From contig BSYQ01000014.1 in the NCBI GenBank assembly GCA_030272585.1, positions 2,294,001 to 2,358,000 of the forward strand: a stretch of 64,000 bases of DNA. The letters are read 5' to 3'. The translations under genes were made by a program, and so were the position numbers. Below, one piece after another: positions 54,636 to 64,000 of the stretch (the first letter of the stretch is position 1; each line of letters opens with the position of its first letter). The notes below the pieces were generated by a model that saw only the letters and a list, made by a program, of their open reading frames with translations, made no database searches and was not told the DNA's origin. This DNA comes from Bryopsis sp. KO-2023. Its lineage: Eukaryota; Chlorophyta; Ulvophyceae; Bryopsidales; Bryopsidaceae.

Positions 54636-56554
54636 CTATTCAGAGGGGGGAGTCTTCTCAGCCAGTAGAATGTTTTTGACAAAGTTTTTCATGATGTCCC
54701 AATTTTCGTCCACCAAATGCTCTCCGATATGTTTGAGTTTTGGGACTTCACTGACAGCATCCAACGCTCCAAGGACCTTGTGCTCTTTATCTCCGGGGAA
54801 AGCAATTTTGTTGATTCGGACATACCTACAAGCAATTTTCCCAAGTGGGCCCAACAATTCAAATATTTCTCAAAGTAAATGTAAATGTAATATTCTTAAA
54901 ATAATCCAACACTTGTTTGCTATTTCTCGAAATATGGAATTCGCTCTAATTCATCTGGTTAGATTATCAAAAGAAAAAAAAGAGGGGGAAAAGATGGGGG
55001 AGGGTGCAGGACAGACTGAATTTTCCAGCTTCAGGCTGAATTCAATTTTTTATAAACAAAAAAATATGTAGAACATGTTTTCAGAAAAACTAACAGAAAT
55101 ACTTTGCAATTGTTGATTCAGAAAGCATACCTGTCGTATGCAGCATCAGTTTGGCCAAACACCGCTCCATCAAACAAAGCATCCACGATGGCATGGTTGA
55201 CCTCAGCATGCGAATCCATCAAAATAGTCAAGAGGCTGGACAACCACCAAACCAACCCATCTTTTCCACGTGTAACGTTGGAGTAAGATTTCGCAGTCCC
55301 CGTCCCCACCGACAAAACAGCCATTTTACTCATCGGAAACATTTCCCCGGTTCTCCGATTGTAGAAGCTCGATGCCATGAACGCCAGCGCTTGCATGGTG
55401 GGGTTGTTCGACACCACGCCTCCATCGACCCAACTGATCATGGAGCCTTCCGCCAAATTAATGCCAGCTTTCTCTTGATCAACGTTCGTTGACGAGAAGT
55501 AAACTGGCGCCGAGGCGCTCGCTTGAGCAACGGTCTTGACCGGCAAGATCAAATTGGAATTGTCGAAGTGGTCAGGAAACACCCCTCCAGCCATGGTGAA
55601 CGATCTGGGGATGCATTTGGTGGGTCGTGGCGTAAAGGTTTCATCCTCTTCGTCTTTCGGGTCGGGGTTTTTAATTTCGGGTTCTTTCTGGGTTTCTGTC
55701 GGCGGTGGCGGGGCGGGACGTTTAGCTTCTGGTCCTTTTTGTGTTTCTGGCGGCGGCGGGGCGGCACGCTTAGCTTCTGGTATCGGTGGCACGTTCTCGT
55801 TTGGCTGCATCGTCTTCACACCACCGTATTGGCGGCTAAGACCTCTGCTCGTAGTGAACGGAACTTTCACTGATCTTGGAATCAGTTTGTGGGTCGGGTT
55901 TTTCGGTGAGGAATACCCCGTTTCCATGTCCCCATTGGTCCTTTCACGGCAATAAAACGCCACTGGGCGCGAGTTATTGAGCTCGTACGCCGGAATGTAA
56001 GCGTTCATCTTGAGCTGCTTGAGGGTGAGGTCCCCGAAGACCTCGTGCAACCCTTGCTCCAGCCCGCGGTAGCCATACATCGACGCGAAAACACCAGAAA
56101 TTTTTCGCACCACCGGGATCCTCCCCCAATGCAAGGCGGGCAGCTTGAATATGACGTTCACCAGCTGGTCGAAGAGCTCAATGATCGCTTCCGTGCTACC
56201 TGGGCAATGGCCTTCCAAGCGCCCGCCCGCCTCGTATAAATCGGGCCGGCCGCCGGCCGACGCGAAATACAGCGCCAGAATAGAACCTGCCGAATTCCCA
56301 GCCACGGTGTCGAAGCAATCCTTGACCTCCACGATCATATCATCGTCGGTCAAATCCGCACACTCCGGGTAGGTTTCCCGCAGGACTTCCTTGGCGGCTT
56401 TAATGAAACCGTCCAGAACGATCGCCGGGATGATTCCCCGGACGCCCCCGCCGTCGATCGACAGCAGGGCGCGGAACTCGGGTGACGCCGGTCGAAGGTT
56501 GATGTGCTTTTTCCCATTCAAATCCGTGATGAGGACGTTTTTAGCGATCGGCAT
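54636..56554 (-). CDS. Patatin-like phospholipase
   Basis: Two minus-strand exons (55131-56554, 54636-54825) give 537 residues. Patatin-like enzymes are Ser-Asp dyad lipid acyl hydrolases acting on phospho- and galactolipids. The oxyanion motif DGGGVRG (residues 34-40), the nucleophile elbow GNSAG (Ser88) and the dyad Asp in DGGVVSNNP (Asp377) are all intact, so the protein should be active. A Pro/Lys/Glu-rich insert of about 60 residues (250-310, with PPPPETQKGPEAKRPAPPPP) interrupts the fold between strand regions and is unusual for plant patatins. No signal peptide is seen, so it is probably cytosolic or membrane-associated. The start is the ATG of MPIAKNVLITDL; an in-frame TTG lies 15 bp upstream. 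The C-terminus encoded by exon 2 (NILLAEKTPPSE) has no targeting signal. Confidence 0.93.
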
Positions 56555-58385
56555 ATCGATCCAATTCAACTGAAATCAGCCCCTAGCTCCCTTGCTCACT
56601 TTGAGAAAACTCAACGGAATCCACCCAAGTCAAGACCAGCCCCGAGTAACGATCGCAAATAGAAACCCACGATCCGCGCGGTACCTTAGTCGAGTAACTT
56701 CTTCGGAAACGCTTCAACAAGCGTTCCTTGAGGTGAGTATGTTTTGGTCCACTGTTCGAGAATCGGTTTTCAGAATGAACATTCTTGGAGTGGGGGTGGG
56801 TTTCTTTTGTGCTCGTGCTACTGGTTGTCAGGCTGACCTGACAAAGGCTTTGGACGTCCTGGCCCAAACAAGAAAGCGCTCTCACTATTGCCTCCAAAGT
56901 CCAAAGTCTTTTGCTGACAGGACATCCCCTTCCCACCACCTCGTGGTGTTGCTGTCCATGCCTTGGTGCGCAAAACAGACAAGGTATCGATTCGTTTTGC
57001 TTTTTTTTTCGAATATACGGGGCTTTTTTGTGTCAGGCCGTTCAATAAGGACCGTCTCATCTGCGTTACGTGTTTTCTTGTAGTAGGCCTGGCTTGCCAC
57101 GGCCATCATCGTGGGGCTGGGAACAATTACACAGACGGTCCAACTTTGAAAGCGAAACGAGTGTTTCAACTGGAATCAAACAACAACGCAACTGACGCCG
57201 GGGGTGTAGCGCGAATAACACAACTGGGCAAGCAAAGAAAATCTTCGTGAGCGTGATTCTGTGTTAGAAAGAGTTACAACAAAGGTGTTCATGAACATTG
57301 ATCCTTGGAAAAACGCCAACTGGCTGGCTGCTCACAAAAGTGGAGGAATATGTCCTCTACATCCGAAAGATTGAATCGGAATGAACTGAATCAGAGTGTT
57401 GGACCAGCCTTGTCTGAATTTGGCCAAAGAAAAAGTATTTGTTTTGATGGGAAATAAGGAAAACAGGTTGTTGAAACCAGAAAAGTATTAATATTGGAGC
57501 AACATCCCAAGGCAACAAGTATTGGATTACACAATATTGTAATTAATTAAAGTCCCATCCCAGTTCATCTATCTATATTCAAGTGCAAAAAAAAGTAAAC
57601 CACATTTTTTTTTCCCAAAGATTTGGGTTTTTCGAAGCCCCCTAGTACTTGCAAACATTCAAACCATCCTCTGGAAAAAAACAATCCACGATGTGGGAAA
57701 TACATACCCAACCTTTCATTCGTTCAGTACTGTCGAAATTTCATCTTTCCCAGTGTCGGTATCCCTCCCTCTTTTTTTCAACCTCACTTTTTCAGAGTTT
57801 ATTTCCAACCCCATTTATATCCACCATCCCACACTTCCTGACCTTTTCCCCTTTCCAAAAACATGAGCAGTCTTTCACTGTGTCTTTCTTTTTTTTCCCC
57901 GGGTGCTTTTTGCTGTTTTCTATTTCTAGTTGGATTTTTAAAAAGACCCAAAACAAAACATAGATCAAGATCGCCCCCAAACCCATGTCCCAATTCAATT
58001 TTTTTTCGAGACTTTTTTGTCTTGCTGTTCCTCCCCTTTAAGAATCACGTTGTGTCTGAACCTCCTGTAATATCTATAAAAACAATTTTTCTGAAAGTTT
58101 TACCCTGCCTGGACAAAACTCACACACCGCACTCAAGCTTTCCCTTTTCGTTTTTTTTAAGTTTCAAGTAATCTCCCCTCTTTTTTTTCCAGACCCTCCG
58201 TCAGACTCCACACCTTCCCCCCTCCCAACAAAAGAAAGTGCAAAAAAGGAGCATAAAAATGAAGAAAACCCTTGCGATCAATTTGTGTTTTCTTTCACAC
58301 TCCACCTTTTCTTTTCGTACGATAAACCAATTGCCAAAGCTCCCAAGCACAAAGGAAAAACCCAAAAAATAAATACTAAATTTCC
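56555..58385. other. Intergenic region, no supported gene
   Basis: This interval holds the promoter of the minus-strand patatin gene (next to 56554) and, from about 57600 to 58385, pyrimidine-rich plus-strand DNA that is probably the 3' UTR of the RUNKEL-like gene. Short frames around 56592-57250 conflict between strands and show no domain. Confidence 0.5.
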
Positions 58386-61300
58386 TTATTCAGGACTGTT
58401 TTTCAACAGCATGGACTCCACGTTCCTGGCCAACTGAGAAACCTCTTGATCCATTGCGTTCTTCCAGTAGGCCACCACCTCTATCAAGTTCAAAAACCAA
58501 CTGGGGGTGGTGCCGACCTCTTGGTTTTCTTGATTCGAAAGGGATGAGTCGACCGTGAGTCTGACATTGGGATCCGAAACGAAAGAGAGGGCAACCAAGG
58601 CTTGCTTCTGAGTGGAGGTGTGTTTCTGGAGGTTGGGCTTAGGGGTCAAGACTTCCACCAAAGGCTCGATGTTGGACTCTGAGAAAAACTCCATTTCACA
58701 TGCTGCCTTCGGAAATGTTCGGGCCTAAAAAAAAATGAAAAATGAAAGAAATGAAAGAATGTGTAATAAGGTCGCAGGTTAGCTTCAGACAGATTTTGAT
58801 CCTGGCTTTTAAGAATTCCAGTGAATTCCAGTGAAATTTTTTATAACCATTAATTAATTGAGAAGAATTATTTAGCCATAAATAATCACAAAGCCACGCA
58901 ATATAATACAGATGTGAAAAGAAACAAAGGAAGCTACCAGACCAGGGGTGCAACGTTTTCTTGCTCATCTTTTTTCCAAACGATTTTAATGAAGGCAAGT
59001 ATTGGTCAAATTGCTTTCTTCCACTCATTGAAGAGATCATGAGTAGAATCTTCCCTCAGCAAAAAAACAAGAATTACTGCTCACCAAGAATTCAACACAC
59101 TGGGCTGCCCCCAAAGAAACTGCCCCGTCAGGATGACTCATCAGATCCATCAGAGTGTTCAAAGTGGACATCAGTTGGACGCAATTTTGCTGTTCGTCTG
59201 AGCTTGACCGAAAGTTTTCCGAAATGTGGTGAGGGTCGGCTCTTCTGTATTTGTTCAGCATCAAATCACGAGCTTCTCTCCTGGCCAGCGCCAAACACAG
59301 CTCCAATACAGGTTCGAAAAATTGCTCCACGTTGTTGGCATAAGTGTCCTCCAGGAAAGTGACCACCTGAGTGTGAAAATAATCCCCCCAAAATTGAACT
59401 TCCCTTGAAATAAGGAGGGACCAGCACTTGCTACGGATTGATGGAGTAAACATGAAAAAACTTCATTTAATCATGAATGTCAGGGTGGTGGGGTTTTTTG
59501 GTTATTACTTATTTATTCTGCAATTTATTTAGTCATGACAAATCATTCCCTTTTTTTTTTTAAATGATATCGATGGAGGTGCTCCAAACAAAGCAAAGTA
59601 AAAACGCTGTGATGAAAACTAACACATTAAATCCGCCCTGAAACAACACATATCGATCTATTTTTTATTATTATTTTTAATTTTTCAATCAAGAATCGTT
59701 GTTTGTTTCCAGTGTTAAAACCAGGACTCCATCTTTTTTTTTTTTCATTACCTTTTCTGCTGCATTCATTTTGTTCAGAGTTTCGGCTGGTAGGGAGGAA
59801 TATTCCACGATGTAGCGACAGAGTTTCACGCTGTGAACGCTGCTGCAGTTGTTTTCGTAAGAAAGAATTCTGAAAACAGAGTCCAGCAAATCTAAACTCT
59901 CAATGTCGCGCATGTAGTCCGTGTTGTTTTCCACCAAACAACAAAGCACCTGTTTTAATTCAACACAAAATTGAAGTTATTTAAATTCATATTTTAGTTA
60001 TGGAAGTATGTTCAAAGAAGAATGTTGTAGGAAAATTATTCGTTTGGAACTCCTTTGAAATTAAAAATAAAAAGAGTTGAAATCAAATATCACAATACAT
60101 TCAGAAAACTTCAAAAACTTGAAAAAAAGTTGAGAAAAAATGACCTTATGATCGAAGCAAAAAAAAATACTAACACCCCCCCAAAAAAAAATCATTAAAA
60201 AAAAAAAGCCTTCATAAAATAAAGAAAAAATAAAAAGTCACTTTTTAAAATCTGAAATTAAGAAATGCATTTACCTTTATGGCGAAAAGAGGGATCAAAT
60301 CCACGTCGTTGAGAAAACTGGGTATCAAAGGCAGAACGTTTTCTCGAACGAAAGAGTCAATTTTGTCTTTGGCTTTTCCGGTTCTTTTTCTGTCACGCTC
60401 CTCCAAACTGGTGTGAGGGGCGTACAAACCATTGTCCGGAATATAACATTGCAGAACGTCACTGTATAGAGGGGAAAAAAAGGAAAAACACACACACATC
60501 AAATTGTTAGTCATATTGTTATTATTGTTATATGTCAAATTATTATTTCAGCAAAACAATGACTGAAAATGGCTGGGGAAAAAAAACGGATTCTCAACAG
60601 AATTTCACAAATTGGAGCGAAAACAGAGTTCTTTACTTTTTTGACCCAAATCCTGTAATTTGACGAATCCACAAAGTTGTGCTTGTGTTTTTGCTGTTTG
60701 AACTTACTGGATGAGTCTGAGGGAATGAAATCGAACTTCGGAATTCTTTTCTGATCTCTTCATTGCTCCAGAAAGAACCGGCAAAAGTTGACCGACCACC
60801 ACCTCCCAGTGTTTTATCAAAAACTGAGTTGGCTGCAGAAAAAAACAGGATAAAAATCACATGAAACAGAAAAGTAAACAGACAAGAAAAAACAAAATTT
60901 TGGTTTTTTTTCTTCTGTTACTGGAACAAGCCCTTACCCGACAAACTGATTCAACAGTGCTCAGCACCGAGTTGCTGAATTCTTGCAAATTGGGGAAAGC
61001 ATTGGTGGGGGCTAATACCCCCTCCAACAGCACGGCCAAGTTTGATATCAAATCTTTGGAAATCACTCTTTCCCTCCAGAAGCTGCTCAACACCAAAGAT
61101 TGCAAAACCTCCATTTTAGCCAGCGTCAATTTCAAGTCCTTGGTGTTTGACGCATCTTGCTTGCAGACGTTCAGATCCCAGCAAACCTGGTCAAACGCAT
61201 CCCAGAAAGAAAAAATCAGTCATGGAAAAATATTTCTGACAAATTGTAAAAAAATAGAAATAACAGAAACTCAGAAAGATGAACATGCATGCCCACACAA

Positions 61301-64000
61301 AGGATTTTTGATTTATTTTCTTAGAAAACGAAATATAGTAAATAACATGTATTCATTTATATCTTGATACATTAATTTGGAAAATAAGATACAAATTATT
61401 TGCCATACTCGAGTTTGGCATTATCTTGGATGCTTCAAAAAACATGTTGTAGTTATCACTACGTCCAAAAAGAAATCATGATTCTTTTTATTTTTTATTT
61501 TTTACCTGAGCAACAAGTTGTGAAACTCTTCTTCCGACTTCCCTCTTTGCAAGCCTGGCGATTTTTTGAAACACGTCTGTTTTGTTTCTGGTCATTTTCT
61601 CCAGCAAAATCAAAAACTTGGTTTGGCAAACTTGAACAAAAAATTTCACGGAGTGCCTCGACAGCAGGAAAATCGCTGCCAGCCCTTTGCACCATAACAC
61701 CTGGAATCAAAAAGAAATCAAAATATCAAAAAGACTTTTCCTGATTGTCAAAAAAAATCTTTCCACTCAATGCAGTGATTTTTGAATCACTTTTATTATG
61801 TCATGAAATCAGACCAGGAAGAACCAGGTGATTAGTAATCCACGCATTCCTTCCATGATTAGTAGTTTTGTTTTTACCTGCGTGGACTGACTCAGGAACG
61901 ACACCAGAGGTAGCGCCAAATTCTGTTCGTCGACCAGCTGATTCAGGATGGTTTTGTTCAAATCTTTGTGCAGCAAAGCCATGTTCAAAACATTCACAGC
62001 CACGGTTTGCAGCCTGGAATTGCTGATGTCCCCCAGTCTCTTAGTAATGAGCTCGATTCCATATTTTTCCAAATAAAGAGGCACCAAGGATTGATTGATT
62101 CGCAACAGACGCCCCATGGCACAAGCTGCTGTGGTTTTTACGTTTTGTTCGATCCGTTCGTCGACAAAAATAGCATTGAGCTTCCCAATCACGTGCTGGA
62201 ATTTGGCAAAAAAGCAACTGGTCCCAATCAATTTCAAATTTTTTCAAGAATTTTTTTTTCAAGAATTTTTTTGCTTTCGATTTGTGGGAATACAGACAAA
62301 TTTGTGGCTCCTCTGTTTCTTGTGCAATTTATTATTTCTTTTCCCCACGAAGAAAAGAAAAAGAAAAATCCACTGCTAAAGAACCCCCTCCCTCAAACTC
62401 TCAATATTTTAAAAAATACTTTCCTCCTTTTTGAACAAAGCAAAAAAATGAAAGAAAAATGAGCAGAAATGGCTGAACCTACCTCATTTGCACATTGTAC
62501 AATCCATCCAGATTGCGGTTTGCTGGCAACATTTTCCACCGTTTTCAAGGCATAATGCAAAGTGACGATGTCTCCATTGAATTCCAGCATGTCGATGATC
62601 ACTCTAGCAGTTTCTTCCGGCACCTTCCAAGGGTCCTCTACGTTGGGCTGATGCTGAGAAGCAATGTAAAACAAGAGCTCCCCTAATGAACCCATGGCCC
62701 TCGCCCGCACTTTAGGATGACGATCTTTCACTCCCTACAATGAAAAACCCTTCCATAAATCAAGAATCTGTTTACTCTTTTTTTTGGGGGGGGGGGGGAG
62801 GTTCGAGCCAGCCATTTTTCTTTTAAGATTTCGTTTGAGAAAATCAAGGCTCGCAAGCACTTGCATATATCAGTCTGACACACACACACAGACAGACGCA
62901 GATTCTCAATTCCCACCCACCTCGGTCAGCACTTCCACGAAAGGGTGTTTGGCCAAGTGCTCCGGCATGAACGTGGATCGTCTGATCAAAATGCCCAGCA
63001 CTGTGAAAAGCTTGATTCTCATCATGTTTGCAGCCATTCCCCTGAGCTCTTTGAGGTTTTTCAACAGAGTGACCATCAAATCGGTTTCCACGATCAAGTT
63101 GGCCATGGGAGTGCTGTGCGCCAGTTGCTCCAGATAAGACAAAGCACTCATTTTTTGACGAGGATTTTCCGGTGAGTAAAGTATTCTGTTCAGGCAACTG
63201 ACAACGGATTCTTGCTCTTCCTGTTCAATGGATTGTTTTTTAGTAAAGGGGTTGCATTGGCCAGCAAAAATAGGACAAAAAGAAACAAAAATCAGTTGGT
63301 CCAGATTTCGATATTCCACGATTGATATGTAGTGTTGCTTTTCGTCTTTTATTCATTTAGTTAATCAGTTATTTCTTTTTTTTCTCGACCCCCTCCTCCC
63401 CTAAAAAATTCAAAATTCTTTTGACCTCCCCAAATGCATTCAAACAGTCTTTATTCATTTGCCAAATGCCAAACCATTCATTCAAAATGTTTTTGTGTGA
63501 AATCCTACCTGCCGACAGTGTTCCACATCGAAAGGGGATTTCGCACGAAATGGCAAATATTTTGCATCCAATTTCGGCATGTCAAGTCTTTCGATCCTCC
63601 TATTAGTCATGATGGGTCGAACAGTGGTGTCGATATCGTGCCAAATCAACTCAGAAATCGCCAATAATCGAGCATCAGATCGATTGGATGAATTCTTGCT
63701 GCTGCCCCCCTGAAAAAAAACAGAACATCACGTAAATTCAGCCTTGCAACATACATATGAGGAAGAAAAAAGAAAAAAAAGCATCAAAAGGTGTGAAACA
63801 AATGGATTTTCTAATTATTTTTTTCAACACTATATTTTTTATGCTTTTTTTTACTTGAGCTGAAGGAAACAATATGGAGGTAGAACTATTTGCCTCAGTG
63901 GATCGATGAGAAATCTTTCCTTCTATCCATCGAAAAACTCACCGGACTTCCCCTTCCGCTTGTTTCACAAGGCTGTGCGCTCCCCCCTTTGGTCAAATGA
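58386..64000 (-). CDS. RUK: RUNKEL/ULK4-like ARM-repeat protein, C-terminal part
   Basis: Minus-strand exons: 63943->64000, 63509-63709, 62921-63220, 62483-62734, 61878-62195, 61506-61700, 60938-61186, 60708-60832, 60275-60461, 59752-59949, 59085-59366, 58386-58724; about 820 residues are visible. RUNKEL is a plant microtubule-associated (pseudo)kinase of the ULK4 group, needed for phragmoplast organisation in cytokinesis. Support includes SELIWHDIDTTVRPIMTNRR just after where the kinase domain should end, RIKLFTVLGILIRRSTFM, KVRARAMGSLGELLFYIAS, ISNSRLQTVAVNVLNMALL, ENVLPLIPSFLNDVDLIPLF and FFEPVLELCLALARR, all in the order of the ARM/HEAT part of RUK. The kinase domain lies beyond the window edge, so it cannot be judged whether it is active. 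Nearly all junctions are phase 0. A FUSED/TIO kinase was considered, but the linker and C-terminal blocks fit RUNKEL better. Confidence 0.82.

Noticed and set aside
58386-64000. FUSED/TIO kinase as identity of the ARM-repeat gene
   Set aside because: The post-kinase linker with RPIM, and the ENVLPLIPSFLNDVDLIPLF and FFEPVLELCLAL blocks, fit the RUNKEL/ULK4 family better than TIO.
1-64000. Bacterial features such as operons, CRISPR arrays, Shine-Dalgarno sites or prophage
   Set aside because: Genes are intron-split and widely spaced, and no spaced direct-repeat arrays or bacterial gene clusters exist. The sequence is clearly eukaryotic nuclear DNA.

Overview
The window is nuclear DNA of a photosynthetic eukaryote of the green lineage, most likely a streptophyte (charophyte) alga. 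The evidence is a chloroplast Rubisco assembly chaperone (RbcX), a SnRK2-like kinase, a RUNKEL/ULK4-type ARM-repeat protein, a patatin-like lipase, a purple acid phosphatase and a hydroxyproline-rich wall-type glycoprotein. Genes are split by short to medium GT-AG introns that are T-rich and full of homopolymers, and intergenic DNA is AT-rich with long poly-G/poly-A/polypyrimidine tracts. A PAT-type tyrosine-recombinase retrotransposon also fits an alga. No species can be named from this sequence alone.

Layout. 1-970: an unrecognised possible gene end, then tandem and palindromic repeats. 971-5528: a PAT-like retroelement bounded by split direct repeats (A1...B1-A2-B2), apparently young. 8602-13339 (+): purple acid phosphatase, 10 exons. 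14464-19159 (+): SnRK2-like kinase whose introns are all phase 0; its first exon may also encode a small membrane protein. 21973-25446 (-): secreted Pro-rich glycoprotein with about 83 nonapeptide repeats. 26710-28767 (-): RbcX. 28941-29190: solo diverged terminal repeat related to the retroelement. 30561-35464 (-): low-molecular-weight protein tyrosine phosphatase domain lacking its nucleophilic Cys, fused to four tandem repeats of about 60 residues. 35831-38557 (+): intronless TPR protein divergent from it. 40319-41284 (-) and 45974-47629 (+): two related multi-pass membrane proteins. 42140-43828 (+): small secreted protein. 51282-52271 (-): coiled-coil protein. 54636-56554 (-): patatin-like phospholipase. 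58386-64000 (-): RUNKEL/ULK4-like ARM-repeat protein, N-terminus beyond the window edge.

This is ordinary eukaryotic gene order, with no operon or gene-cluster logic. The most unusual items are the phosphatase-repeat fusion with its divergent TPR neighbour, the giant minisatellite-encoded glycoprotein with phase-1 Gly-splitting micro-exons, the kinase locus that could give two products, and the retroelement architecture with its distant solo relic. Exon models were read by eye from splice signals, and each full model was checked to be a multiple of three. They have not been tested against transcripts or databases.
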